Below, one piece after another: positions 24,283 through 32,826 of a stretch of DNA of 41,584 nucleotides. A program made the translations under genes and the position numbers. Source of the DNA: Myxococcales bacterium (GTDB taxonomy: Bacteria; Myxococcota_A; Polyangia; Polyangiales; Polyangiaceae); NCBI GenBank assembly GCA_003139415.1, contig PLIR01000152.1, forward strand, positions 1 through 41,584. The letters are read 5' to 3'. Position 1 is the stretch's first letter, and every line of letters starts with the position of its first letter. The notes beneath the pieces were generated by a model. That model searched no databases. It was given only the letters and a program-made list of their open reading frames with translations, and was not told where the DNA came from.

Positions 24283-25181
24283 AGGACGATGACCTTTCCG
24301 CCCGCGCCATGCTCGGCAAACTGCTGGGCCTCACGGATCTGCGCGAGCGAGAACCGCTTCGCAATGGGGATGATGAGCGCTCCCTCGGCGACGGCGCGAA
24401 CCAGGGCGGCGAGGCGCTCGGGATCCGGGTGCGCCCATTGGTGACGGACCTCGAGCCCGCGCTCGTGTGCGCCCTTCGGGTCGCTGGCCACGGACGCGAC
24501 GACGCCGCCCCGCCGCACTCGGTCGAGGAGCCTCTCCGTGACGGGCGCCCCGACGGTGTCGGCGATTCCATCCAGGATCGGCAACCGTCGACAGTCGATC
24601 TCGTCGTCCAGGGCGACGACGCCGTCGACGCCGAGAGCCTGGGCCGCGTCTTTCTGGCTCCCCCGGACGCCAGCCCAGACCCTGACGCTGCGCCCCTTTG
24701 CCGCGAAGACGGCGGTCCGCCCGACGCTCCCGAGCGCGCCGGTCACCAGGATGGTCTCGGAGGGCCGGGGAGCCAGGCCCTCTTCAAGGAGCTCCGACCC
24801 CGTCAGAGTCACGAGGGGGAGGGCCGCGGCGTCAGGCAGGCCCAATCCTTCGGGCACCTCCGCCCACGCCTCCTCTTTGGCGACGACGCGCTCCGCGTAG
24901 CCCCCCATGACGAGACCCGTCACACGGGCTCCGGGACGGAATCGCGTCACGCCCGAACCGACTTCGACGACCTCACCGGACGCGTCGCGACCGAGGATGG
25001 CAGGCAACTCCAGCGGCAGACCGGCGCGTTTCATTCCCTCGCGGAGCTTCCAGTCGATCGGGTTGACGCTGGTCGCGACCACCCGGACCTTGATCTCGCC
25101 AGGCCCCGTCTTCGGCTCCGGAACTTCGCGAAGCTCCAGTTGATCGACGCCTCCGAACCCCACCAGCACTGCGGCCTTCAT
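24267..25181 (-). CDS. Zinc-independent quinone oxidoreductase (MDR family)
   Basis: 304-aa medium-chain dehydrogenase/reductase of the quinone oxidoreductase type: an N-terminal GroES-like domain (VRVVATSVNPIDWKLREG, ILGRDASGEVVEVG) and a Rossmann domain with ILVTGALGSVGRTAVFAA. No structural or catalytic zinc Cys residues are present, typical of NADPH:quinone reductases. ATG 25181 starts 37 nt after the DoxX stop, suggesting an operon pirin-DoxX-QOR. Likely role: NADPH reduction of quinones or other unsaturated carbonyl compounds. Its 3' end carries the operator of the next gene. Confidence 0.87.
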   Translation of the reverse strand: MKAAVLVGFGGVDQLELREVPEPKTGPGEIKVRVVATSVNPIDWKLREGMKRAGLPLELPAILGRDASGEVVEVGSGVTRFRPGARVTGLVMGGYAERVVAKEEAWAEVPEGLGLPDAAALPLVTLTGSELLEEGLAPRPSETILVTGALGSVGRTAVFAAKGRSVRVWAGVRGSQKDAAQALGVDGVVALDDEIDCRRLPILDGIADTVGAPVTERLLDRVRRGGVVASVASDPKGAHERGLEVRHQWAHPDPERLAALVRAVAEGALIIPIAKRFSLAQIREAQQFAEHGAGGKVIVLLAAI

Positions 25182-25218
25182 GACTTTGCGAACCGCCCTT
25201 CCCGTTTCCGTGCCTGCC

Positions 25219-25662
25219 TCAGGATACCGCGTGAGCCACCGCCGTCGGGGCCACGCTGGAAGCGTTCGGGGCCGTGCGAGCGCGCAGCATCGGCGCGAAA
25301 GCGGCGCGGTAAGACCAGGCCGTGAAGATCTCCAGCGCGAGGACAAAGAGCGCGACGGGGAGACCGGCAGGCGCCAGAACGGCATGGAAGAGGACGATGT
25401 TGACGACGTTCGGGGCGACGATCGCCAGAGCCAGAGGCACGAAGCGATTCGAGAGAAGCAGCGCCCCGCCGACCACTTCGACGCTCTTGATGAGCGGGAA
25501 CATGTACCCGGTCGCGGCGAGGGCGCCCAGAAACGTCATCGCCCTTTCGGGCGCCGGGGGCGTCGGGAGAAACTGCAGGAAGCCGTTCAAGCCGAATACG
25601 AAGAAGACCAGTCCGAGAAGGATCCTGGCCGCCGGGGGAGCAAAACGGGAAATGGCATTCAT
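25219..25662 (-). CDS. DoxX-like four-helix membrane protein
   Basis: 147-aa protein with four hydrophobic helices (starting about 10, 52, 76 and 103) and the DoxX-type opening ARILLGLVFFVFGLNGF. DoxX family proteins are small membrane proteins linked to redox stress and quinone or thiosulfate metabolism; the exact reaction here is unknown. ATG 25662 has AAGGAAG about 8 nt upstream, a strong ribosome site; the longer reading frame is antisense to pirin. Lies between pirin and the quinone reductase in a same-strand cluster. Confidence 0.8.
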   Translation of the reverse strand: MNAISRFAPPAARILLGLVFFVFGLNGFLQFLPTPPAPERAMTFLGALAATGYMFPLIKSVEVVGGALLLSNRFVPLALAIVAPNVVNIVLFHAVLAPAGLPVALFVLALEIFTAWSYRAAFAPMLRARTAPNASSVAPTAVAHAVS

Positions 25663-25709
25663 GGTTGTCTTCCTTTCTTTTGGGTTTTCACGCAGACGAG
25701 TCACACTTG

Positions 25710-26408
25710 TCAGGCGGCCTCGACGAGAATCAGCTCGGAGTCCTCTCGGGCGAGAATCGTGAGACGACGCTCGTCGGTCGCCGCGATCCCGTCGCCCACA
25801 GCCAGGCGGTGGCCGTTCACTTCCACCGCCCCCCGTGCCGGCGCAATGTAAGCGTGGCGAAGCGCGCCGAGCGCGTGGTCGACCCGAGCACCGGCGAGCA
25901 GCGTGGCCCCGAAGACCCGCGCGTCGGCACGGATGGGAAGAGCGTCCCCATCGCCGGGCAAGCCGCTGGCGAGGACCACCAACTGGTTGGCCCGGTCCGC
26001 CTTGGGGAAGCGGCCGGTCTCCCACTGCGGCGTGCCGCCGTTCGCGCGAGGGCGGATCCAGATCTGAAACAGCCGCAATGGCTCTGCGCCGAGATTGTGC
26101 TCGGAGTGGCGAATGCCCGTGCCGGCGCTGATTGCCTGCACGTCGCCGGCCGACGTGTGGCCGATGTTTCCGAGGCTGTCGCGATGAGTGACGGCGCCCT
26201 GGCGCACGTAGGAGACGATTTCCATGTCGGCGTGACCGTGGAGGTCAAAGCCTGTGCCCGGCGCGATCTCGTCGTCGTTCCAGACGACCAGCGCCCCAAG
26301 GGGGCCGTTCGCCGGGTTGCCTTCGCGTGTCACCGCGAAGTGGTGCTTCGCCTTGAGCCAGCCAAAGTCGCCGCCGTCGAGCGTCGGCGAAGAACGAACC
26401 TGAAGCAT
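25710..26408 (-). CDS. Pirin family protein
   Basis: 232-aa bicupin of the pirin/YhhW group. The metal site is visible in the N-terminal cupin: DLHGHADMEIVSY (two His plus Glu) and the later HSEHN, within AGDVQAISAGTGIRHSE. Bacterial pirins include quercetin 2,3-dioxygenases and redox-sensing proteins. ATG 26408 has GGAGG 5-6 nt upstream and was preferred over the in-frame ATG at 26420, which has no such site. First gene of a likely pirin-DoxX-QOR operon; the 119-bp region before it carries no recognisable heptamer array. Confidence 0.9.
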   Translation of the reverse strand: MLQVRSSPTLDGGDFGWLKAKHHFAVTREGNPANGPLGALVVWNDDEIAPGTGFDLHGHADMEIVSYVRQGAVTHRDSLGNIGHTSAGDVQAISAGTGIRHSEHNLGAEPLRLFQIWIRPRANGGTPQWETGRFPKADRANQLVVLASGLPGDGDALPIRADARVFGATLLAGARVDHALGALRHAYIAPARGAVEVNGHRLAVGDGIAATDERRLTILAREDSELILVEAA

Positions 26409-26527
26409 GTGCGCCTCCATCGAGCGGCGGTCCAAGAACCGCCCGCCCCTGCACTTATGCCTCTGGAATCGCCGGGCGATTAGAGGGCCCGCGCAGGACG
26501 CAGCGTTCTATGGGGTGAACGAACGCG

Positions 26528-27427
26528 TCAGATCGTCGCCGCGCGAAGAGCGGCCGCGGCAAGTTCGACGACCGCACGGACGCCGGGCAGCATGCCGCGC
26601 CGCGAGGTGAAGACGAGATGGACAATCCCGTCAGGAGCGCCCCAGGGCGTTAGCACCTGCACGAGCCGGCCCGACGCCACATCGGCGGAGCAGTTCGGGC
26701 GGGGCACCAACGCGATACCGGCACCCGCGCACGCCGCCGCGACGAGGAGCCCAAAATCGCCCGTCGCCAGCCTCGGCTGGAACTCGATCGTCTCCTTTTG
26801 ACCGGCGCGGTTCGTCAACGTCCACGCACTCGGCCCGGGCTGCTCCTGCTGGTGAAGCAGAGGAAAGCGCTTCAGATCGGCCGGTGCCGACAGCCGGCCG
26901 ACCTCCGCGAGAAGTCGGGGCGCAGAAACGAGGATCCTCTTGCTCGTCCCGATCTTCTTGACCTGGACGTCGGCATCCGTGTCGAGTCGTTCACGAATGC
27001 GTATTGCGATGTCGATGCCCTCATCGATGAGGTCGACGCGGCGGTTGGTCATCACCACTTGCATGCGGAGCGACGGATTGGCCGCGAGGAACGCGGGCAG
27101 GGCCTGGGAGATGACCTCCTGCAGTCCATGCGGACAACTGATCCGAACGAGGCCGCGGGGTTCCGATCGCACCTGCAACGCAACGTCTTCGACCGCATCG
27201 GCCTCTTCGATCGCCGCCCGAGCGTGCTCGTAGACTTGCTGGCCCACCTCGGTGACGTGGAGGCTTCGAGTGGAACGCTCGAGCAGGCGGACGCCGAGCC
27301 GCTCTTCGAGAAGAGCGACCCGGCGGCTGACGCGAGACTTGGGGACGCCGAGCTGCCTCGCGGCGGCTGAAAAGCTGCGGTGCCCTACGACCGCGGCGAA
27401 GAATTGGAGGTCGTTGAGGTCATGCAT
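26528..27427 (-). CDS. LysR-family transcriptional regulator
   Basis: 299-aa LysR-type regulator: N-terminal winged HTH (FFAAVVGHRSFSAAARQLGV, then PKSRVSRRVALLEERLG) and a periplasmic-binding-like effector domain with a central LISCPHGLQ-like start and IDIAIRIRERLD. ATG 27427 begins at the HTH homology, with GAGAGGG abutting it. It is divergent from the flavin monooxygenase (75-bp gap with a 7-1-7 inverted repeat) and upstream, on the same strand, of the pirin cluster, so either could be its target. The effector is unknown. Confidence 0.92.
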   Translation of the reverse strand: MHDLNDLQFFAAVVGHRSFSAAARQLGVPKSRVSRRVALLEERLGVRLLERSTRSLHVTEVGQQVYEHARAAIEEADAVEDVALQVRSEPRGLVRISCPHGLQEVISQALPAFLAANPSLRMQVVMTNRRVDLIDEGIDIAIRIRERLDTDADVQVKKIGTSKRILVSAPRLLAEVGRLSAPADLKRFPLLHQQEQPGPSAWTLTNRAGQKETIEFQPRLATGDFGLLVAAACAGAGIALVPRPNCSADVASGRLVQVLTPWGAPDGIVHLVFTSRRGMLPGVRAVVELAAAALRAATI

Positions 27428-27460
27428 CCCTCTCCACTTTGACCATATGCCAGACACGGT

Positions 27461-27475
27461 GGCTTGCGGCAAGCC
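27461..27475. promoter_or_regulatory. Inverted repeat between LysR and monooxygenase genes
   Basis: GGCTTGC-G-GCAAGCC is a perfect 7-1-7 palindrome 28 bp before the monooxygenase start and 34 bp before the LysR start. This is a usual place for a LysR operator, although the T-N11-A form is not exact. Confidence 0.45.
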
Positions 27476-27502
27476 CCGGGTCGTGCCGCACAGTCGCCTG
27501 CC

Positions 27503-28969
27503 ATGACAGAGCACGCGGTGGTGATTGCTGGAGGAGGACCCACGGGACTGATGTTGGCCGGCGAGCTCGCGCTTTCGCGAGTTGACGTGGCCATTGTCGA
27601 GCGGCGCGCCAGCCAGGAACTCGCCGGCTCGCGCGCAGGCGGCCTTCATTCACGAACGATCGAGGTCCTCGATCAGCGTGGAATCGCGGATCGGTTCCTC
27701 GCGCAAGGGCAGGTAGCGCAGGTCGCGCAATTCGCGATGACGCCTCTCGACATCAGCGACTTTCCGACTCGCCACAACTACGGGCTCGCGCTGTGGCAAG
27801 ACCGTATCGAGCGGATCTTCGCCGCTTGGGTCGACGAGCTGGCAGTACCCATCTACCGCGGACGTGAGGTGTTGGGCTTTGCCCAAGACGACACCGGTAT
27901 CGACGTCGAGCTGACCGACGGTCGCCCATTGCGGGCGAAATATCTGGTCGGGTGCGACGGGGGTCGCAGCCTAATCCGCAAGAAAGCCGGCATCGACTTC
28001 CCGGGATGGGACCCATCCACCACTTACTTGATTGCCGAGGTCGAGATGACCGGCGAACCGGCGTGGGGCATCCGCCGCGACGACAAGGGCATCCATGGCC
28101 TCGGCAAGCTCGAAGGCGGGAAGCGCGTGCGGGTGGTGTCGACCGAGCCGCACGTCCGCCAAGGCGACGAGCCGACCGTGGACGACCTTCGCGAGGCGCT
28201 CATCGCCGTCTACGGGACCGACTACGGTGTTCACAGCGTCACGTGGCTCTCGAGATTCACCGATACGACCCGGCAGGCAGCATCCTACCGGGACAGACGG
28301 GTGCTCTTGGCCGGCGACGCGGCGCACGTCCATGCCCCGGCAGGCGGACAAGGACTCAACATCGGTGTCCAAGACGCCGTGAACTTGGGGTGGAAGCTGG
28401 CCCAAGTGGTCAAGGGCACATCGCCGGAACGCGTGCTCGACACCTACCAGACCGAGCGGCACCCAATCGCCGCGCGCGTGCTCAAGACCACCATGGCGAT
28501 CACGGCGCTCAACCGCGGCGACGATCGGATGACGGCCTTGCGCGAGACCATGTCCGACCTGCTGAAGATGGACGAGCCTCGCAAACGATACGCCGCGATG
28601 ATGTCTGGTCTGGACATTCGCTACGACCTCGGCGCGGGACACCCGCTGCTCGGTCGCCGCATGCCCGACCTCGACTTGGTCACCGAAAGCGGCCCACGGC
28701 GGGCGTTCACCCTGCTGCACGATGCCCGAGCGGTGCTGATCAATCTCGGTGAACCCGACGCCCTCGACATCGCTCCGTGGACGGATCGGGTTCGGCGGGT
28801 CGACGCTCGATACGCCGGGGTGTGGGAGCTCCCGGTGCTCGGCGCAGTCGTCGCTCCGACTGCCGTGTTGATTCGGCCCGATGGGTACGTCGCGTGGGTC
28901 GGAGACGGCACGGATCAAGGCCTTGGCGACGCTTTAATCACCTGGTTCGGACCGCCCAATCACGGCTGA
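27503..28969 (+). CDS. FAD-dependent aromatic-ring monooxygenase
   Basis: 488-aa flavoprotein monooxygenase of the aromatic hydroxylase group (PHBH/TetX/polyketide hydroxylase type). Motifs: GGGPTG in VVIAGGGPTGLMLAGELA, the DG region VGCDGGRSLIRKKAGI, and the FAD-phosphate motif VLLAGDAAHVHAPAGGQGLN. The C-terminal ~120 residues have the thioredoxin-like tail typical of such enzymes. It would insert oxygen into an aromatic or quinone substrate using NAD(P)H. The ATG at 27503 starts at the homology; no strong ribosome site is seen. Divergent from a LysR gene. Confidence 0.9.
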   Translation: MTEHAVVIAGGGPTGLMLAGELALSRVDVAIVERRASQELAGSRAGGLHSRTIEVLDQRGIADRFLAQGQVAQVAQFAMTPLDISDFPTRHNYGLALWQDRIERIFAAWVDELAVPIYRGREVLGFAQDDTGIDVELTDGRPLRAKYLVGCDGGRSLIRKKAGIDFPGWDPSTTYLIAEVEMTGEPAWGIRRDDKGIHGLGKLEGGKRVRVVSTEPHVRQGDEPTVDDLREALIAVYGTDYGVHSVTWLSRFTDTTRQAASYRDRRVLLAGDAAHVHAPAGGQGLNIGVQDAVNLGWKLAQVVKGTSPERVLDTYQTERHPIAARVLKTTMAITALNRGDDRMTALRETMSDLLKMDEPRKRYAAMMSGLDIRYDLGAGHPLLGRRMPDLDLVTESGPRRAFTLLHDARAVLINLGEPDALDIAPWTDRVRRVDARYAGVWELPVLGAVVAPTAVLIRPDGYVAWVGDGTDQGLGDALITWFGPPNHG

Positions 28970-29105
28970 ACCGGAGAGGGTGTTGGCATCGTGCCCCTCC
29001 GAGTCTGGCTCAACGGTTTGCAGGGGTGGCCGACCATGGGCCATATCGACTCATGCGCCGAAGGCTGGCCATGCGTTTGCAGGTGCCGTCCGCTGGAGGT
29101 CTGCC

Positions 29106-29627
29106 ATGCCGAATCGAATGGAGAAGGTGGCATCGGATGTGATGGGCGCCGTCAAGACGGCGAAAGCGAAGATCGAGGGTCTCTCGGGTGTGTTCCAGCA
29201 CCTGACCCGCGAGCACGGCGAGGTCACTGCGCTGCTCTTGCGGGTGAAGATGACGTCCGACCCAAGGGTGCGGGCGGAGCTCTTTCCCAAGATCCGCGCC
29301 GAGCTGCTATCGCACGAGAAGGGCGAGCTCGCGGTGGTCTATCCGGTGTTTCGCGAGCGGATCGAGCTGATGGACTTCGCCCAGGATCACGACCGCGAGG
29401 CCGGGCTGCTCGAGGCGCAGATTCACGTGATCTCGGCGCTCGCCTACGACGACGCGCGCTGGGCCGACCGCTTTGCCGAGCTCGTGGATCTCGCGAGCAA
29501 GCACACCAAGGAAGAAGAGAACAAGTACTTCCCGGCCGCTCAGCGCGTCCTCGGCCCGCAGGTGTCGGCCGAGCTGCTGCCACTGTACGAGCAGGCGAAG
29601 GCGCGCGCCGCCGTGACCGTGAGCTGA
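29106..29627 (+). CDS. Hemerythrin HHE cation-binding protein
   Basis: 173-aa all-helical protein with the His/Glu pattern of hemerythrin-like HHE proteins: FQHLTREHGEV, LLSHEKGELAVVYPVF, AQDHDREAGLLE and KHTKEEENKYFPAA. These residues likely bind a di-iron centre used for O2/NO sensing or iron handling. ATG 29106 has GGAGG 6 nt upstream, deciding the start over a longer frame from 28980. It is followed 2 nt later by the zinc-ribbon gene, so the two are co-translated. Confidence 0.87.
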   Translation: MPNRMEKVASDVMGAVKTAKAKIEGLSGVFQHLTREHGEVTALLLRVKMTSDPRVRAELFPKIRAELLSHEKGELAVVYPVFRERIELMDFAQDHDREAGLLEAQIHVISALAYDDARWADRFAELVDLASKHTKEEENKYFPAAQRVLGPQVSAELLPLYEQAKARAAVTVS

Positions 29628-29629
29628 AG

Positions 29630-29842
29630 ATGCCTGCTCCCCACGAACCTGTTCTGAGGGAGACGGAGATCGAGGAGCGCGACGGGGCAACATGGGTTGC
29701 AGGCCTGTGCCCCTATTGCTGGGAACGGCTCGCTTTCCACGCGCCGCCGCCTGGCGCAGACGTCGAGGTGCAATGCCCCAACGGGCACGCGCTCCGGATC
29801 ATCGACCAGACGTCGGCGGGCGAAGCGCTACGCGACGCGTAG
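29630..29842 (+). CDS. Small zinc-ribbon protein
   Basis: 70-aa protein with one CPYC pair (near residue 28) and a later CPNGH (near 49), a C-x2-C...C-x3-H zinc ribbon; the rest is acidic. Such small ribbons bind zinc or serve as adaptor proteins. The ATG is 2 nt after the hemerythrin stop, and a hairpin terminator follows. Function unknown; a partner of the hemerythrin-like protein is a reasonable guess. Confidence 0.65.
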   Translation: MPAPHEPVLRETEIEERDGATWVAGLCPYCWERLAFHAPPPGADVEVQCPNGHALRIIDQTSAGEALRDA

Positions 29843-29849
29843 AAGTCGA

Positions 29850-29892
29850 GGGCCCGGCACCCGAGCGGATGACGGGCCCCCGCCTTTGTTTC
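29850..29892 (+). terminator. Rho-independent terminator after the zinc-ribbon gene
   Basis: GGGCCCG (29850-29856) and CGGGCCC (29873-29879) form a perfect 7-bp stem with a 16-nt loop, followed by a short T-rich stretch (CCGCCTTTGTTTC). Placed 7 nt after the stop codon; the tail is short, so strength is uncertain. Confidence 0.5.
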
Positions 29893-29985
29893 AAGAAGAT
29901 TGCCAACCGGATCAACTTCGCCGCGCGGGAATTCCAGCCGATCGAGCATTGCGGTGCGTCGTCCACGGCGAGACTATGACGGTGA

Positions 29986-31638
29986 ATGGCGATTCTCGAC
30001 CGTCTGCCGCTCTCGCAGAAGTTGCTGCTGCTGGGGGTGCTCTTCGTAGCGTCGTTCGGGGGCTTCGCGTACACGGCCTGGGACGTCGTCGCCCAGGTCG
30101 GAGTCGGCGGCCCGACGTACAAAGACATCATCCGCAGCAAGGACGTCGTGGCCGACGTGCTCCCGCCGCCGCTCTACATCATCGAGACCCACCTGGTCGC
30201 CCACCAGGCCGTCGCGACGAGCGACGCCGGCGTACGGAGGGAGCTCATCAGCCGCCTGTCTCGACTCGAGGGCGAGTTCGAAGAGCGGCACAGGTACTGG
30301 GGCGCCGAGCTGCCCGAGGGCCCTTTGCGAGAAGCACTCCTCGGCCATTCGTACGGACCGGGGCACGCGTACTTCGAGACCACTCGCCGCGACTTCGTCC
30401 CTGCACTCGAAGCCGGTGATCAAGAGCGCGCGCGCCGGGTCCTCGAGACGCAGCTCGCGCCCCTCTACGACACGCACCGCGCGGCGATCGACGACGTGGT
30501 CAAGCTGGCCAACAGCCTGTGCGACGCCGACGTGCAGGGCGGCACGGCCGCGATGGTGCGCGCGGGGAGCCGGCTCTGGTTCTTCGCGCTGGTCGTCATC
30601 GGGGTGCTGCTCGTCGCGGCGTTCGCGGTGCAGCGGGCGATGGCGGGGCTGAAGCGGCAGATCGCGGGGGTCACCGCGGTGGCGCGGAGGGTCGCGGGCG
30701 GCGACCTCTCGCCGGTCACCGCCAGCGAAGAGGCGGCCGACACGCACGACCTGGTCGACGCGATCCGCGCGATGACCGCAAGCCTGTCGTCGCTCGTGAC
30801 CCGGGTGAAGCAGGCCGCCATGACGCTGACGACGACAGCGGGGCACCTCGGCGCCGCGAGCCACGATCAGGACACGCTCGTCCAGACGCTCTCGAGTTCC
30901 ACGACCGCGACGGCCGCCACGAGCAAAGAGATCTCGGTGACCAGCCAGAGCCTGCAGCACACGATGGACGAGGTGGCCAACCTCAGCGGCCGTGCCGCCG
31001 ACGGGGCCGAAAGCGGGCGCAGTGGCCTCGGACAGATGCGGACCTCGGTCGAGTCCCTCGAGAAGGCGACGGGATCGATCTCCGACAAGCTCGGGACGAT
31101 CCGCGATCGCGCGACCGACATCACGGGCGTCGTCACGACGATGAGCAAGGTGGCCGAGCAGACCAATTTGCTCAGCGTCAACGCCGCCATCGAGGCCGAG
31201 AAGGCCGGCGAGCAAGGGCGAGGCTTTCTCGTCGTCGCGCGCGAGATCCGGCGGCTCGCGGATCAATCGGCCGTCGCGAGCCTCGACATCGAGCACATGG
31301 TGCGCCAGATGCAAAGCGCCGTCGGCGCGGGCGTCATGGAAATGGATCGCTTCGCCGAGCACGTGCGGCGCGTCGCCGCGACCACGAGCGGGGTCGCCGA
31401 TCAGCTGGGTGACGTCATCGGCCAGATGCAAACGCTCAAGAGCCGCATCGGCACCGTCTCCGAGGGCGTTCGTGCCCAGACGCTGGGCGCCAAGCAGATC
31501 AGCGAGGCCATGACGACGCTGAAGGACGGTGCCTCGCAGACGCAGGCCGTCGCCGCCGACCTGAAGCTTGCCGCCGGAGGGCTCGATTCAACGGTCGGCT
31601 CGCTCCGGGAGGACGTCTCCCGCTTCTCGGTGGGCTGA
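29986..31638 (+). CDS. Methyl-accepting chemotaxis protein (WspA-like)
   Basis: 550-aa chemoreceptor. TM1 about 12-32, a helical periplasmic domain about 35-200, TM2 about 203-222, HAMP about 222-275, then a signalling coiled coil to the end. The conserved hairpin tip reads VAEQTNLLSVNAAIEAEKAG near residue 387, with GRGFLVV after it. ATG 29986 begins a normal MCP N-terminus. First gene of a five-gene chemosensory operon. No CheR or CheB is encoded nearby, so adaptation would need enzymes elsewhere. Confidence 0.93.
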   Translation: MAILDRLPLSQKLLLLGVLFVASFGGFAYTAWDVVAQVGVGGPTYKDIIRSKDVVADVLPPPLYIIETHLVAHQAVATSDAGVRRELISRLSRLEGEFEERHRYWGAELPEGPLREALLGHSYGPGHAYFETTRRDFVPALEAGDQERARRVLETQLAPLYDTHRAAIDDVVKLANSLCDADVQGGTAAMVRAGSRLWFFALVVIGVLLVAAFAVQRAMAGLKRQIAGVTAVARRVAGGDLSPVTASEEAADTHDLVDAIRAMTASLSSLVTRVKQAAMTLTTTAGHLGAASHDQDTLVQTLSSSTTATAATSKEISVTSQSLQHTMDEVANLSGRAADGAESGRSGLGQMRTSVESLEKATGSISDKLGTIRDRATDITGVVTTMSKVAEQTNLLSVNAAIEAEKAGEQGRGFLVVAREIRRLADQSAVASLDIEHMVRQMQSAVGAGVMEMDRFAEHVRRVAATTSGVADQLGDVIGQMQTLKSRIGTVSEGVRAQTLGAKQISEAMTTLKDGASQTQAVAADLKLAAGGLDSTVGSLREDVSRFSVG

Positions 31639-31684
31639 TGGCGATGCGTCGTATCCTGCACGCTGCGCCAGCGGGATTGCGCTG

Positions 31685-32152
31685 ATGTTGGCGCTCGTCT
31701 TCGAGGTAGCGGGGGAGTCGTACGGCGTTGCGGCGTCGGGGGTCATCACGGTGGTCCGCCGGCCTCGCGCGCGAGCGGTGCCAGGCGCACCGCCGTGGAT
31801 CGCGGGCGTGTTCCGATGGGGCAACGCGTGGGTGCCGCTCGTCGACCTCTCGCTACTCATCGCGCTGACGCCGTGCCGTGAGGGCGCCGCGAGCCGCGTG
31901 GCCCTCGTGGAGTACGCGCGCGGCGAGCGATCGCGCACGCTCGGCTTGCTCGCCCCGGGGATGACGCGCGTCGCGGACCTCGGCCGCCTGCAGGGTGCGC
32001 CGGGGCTCTCGATCGCAGGCCACGAGTTTCTCGGGCCCATCGTGGCCGATGAAGATCTCGGCGTGCAGATGCTCGCCATCGACCGGGTGCTGCCCGCGGA
32101 GATCGACGCCCTGCTGTTCGGCGCCGGGACCGTCCACGGGGAGCCGGCGTGA
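31685..32152 (+). CDS. cheW: CheW-like coupling protein (WspB-like)
   Basis: 155-aa CheW domain: opening VFEVAGESYGVAASGVITVVR, then IAGVFRWGNAWVPLVDLS (the V-NLRG-x-VPVIDL region) and a closing DLGVQMLAIDRVL. It would bridge the MCP and CheA. ATG 31685 is placed where the fold begins; the ORF upstream of it is a shadow of the MCP end. Its stop overlaps the next gene's start by 4 nt (ATGA). Confidence 0.85.
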   Translation: MLALVFEVAGESYGVAASGVITVVRRPRARAVPGAPPWIAGVFRWGNAWVPLVDLSLLIALTPCREGAASRVALVEYARGERSRTLGLLAPGMTRVADLGRLQGAPGLSIAGHEFLGPIVADEDLGVQMLAIDRVLPAEIDALLFGAGTVHGEPA

Positions 32153-32826
32153 AGCGCGAGCAGGCGCGCGCGAGGGCCGAGCGCCGTTGCTGGTCCACCG
32201 AGGGGGTCCTCGGCGGCGATCACAGCTGCCCCGAGCTCGTAGAGCGAGCGCATTGCCGCGAGTGCAACGTGCTCGTCGTCGCCGCGCATCTGCTCCTCTC
32301 GCGGCTGCCCTCGGACGACACCGAGGCCGAACCCACGGTGTCCGTCGCGGCGGGTCGCGGCGGTCAGAGCGGCGCCCCCGACTCCGCTCAGCCCTTCTCC
32401 GTCATCACGTTCGACGTCGGCGGCGCCAGCCTGGCGCTCGAGACACGCCGGGTGGTGGAGGTGGCGACGATGCGGCCCGTGTGCCGCGTGCCTCACCGCG
32501 CGAGCGCGGCGTTCCTGGGGCTCGTCAACGTGCAGGGGCGCCTCGAGCCCTGTTTCTCGCTCGCCGTCGTACTCGGACTTCCAGCGAGCGACGCCGAGAC
32601 GGAGCAACGGCTCGTCGTCGTGGGTGACGAGTCCCGTCGCTGCGCCTTCTACGCGCACCGCGTGGCCCTGCGCGAGGCCGACCATGCGCTGCTCGGCGAG
32701 CCGCCCGCGACGGTGTCGGCGGCCCTCGACACGCACGTTCGCGCCATCATCCGCCTCGCCGAACGGCCGTGGTCATGGCTCGACGCCGACCGCCTCCTGG
32801 CGAGCCTCGAGCGAGCCCTCACGTGA
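32149..32826 (+). CDS. CheW protein with N-terminal Cys motif (WspD-like)
   Basis: 225-aa protein. The N-terminus carries the Cys motif CWSTEGVLGGDHSCPELVE followed by HCRECNV, which I know from WspD-type CheW proteins of surface-sensing (Wsp) systems. The CheW domain spans about 80-200 (FSVITFDVGGASLALETRRVVEV, FLGLVNVQGRLEPCFSL). In Wsp operons this gene follows CheR; here CheR is missing. It overlaps CheW upstream and the CheA gene downstream by 4 nt each, so translation is coupled. Confidence 0.82.
   Translation: MKREQARARAERRCWSTEGVLGGDHSCPELVERAHCRECNVLVVAAHLLLSRLPSDDTEAEPTVSVAAGRGGQSGAPDSAQPFSVITFDVGGASLALETRRVVEVATMRPVCRVPHRASAAFLGLVNVQGRLEPCFSLAVVLGLPASDAETEQRLVVVGDESRRCAFYAHRVALREADHALLGEPPATVSAALDTHVRAIIRLAERPWSWLDADRLLASLERALT

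Noticed and set aside
27440..27446. TTTGACC in the LysR-monooxygenase region resembling the heptamer
   Set aside because: A single copy without 11-bp-phased partners or a matching -10; not counted as a member of the regulon.
29974..31431. 485-residue minus-strand frame opposite the chemoreceptor
   Set aside because: Shadow of the MCP coding sequence; no recognisable motif and very high Arg/His/Asp content.
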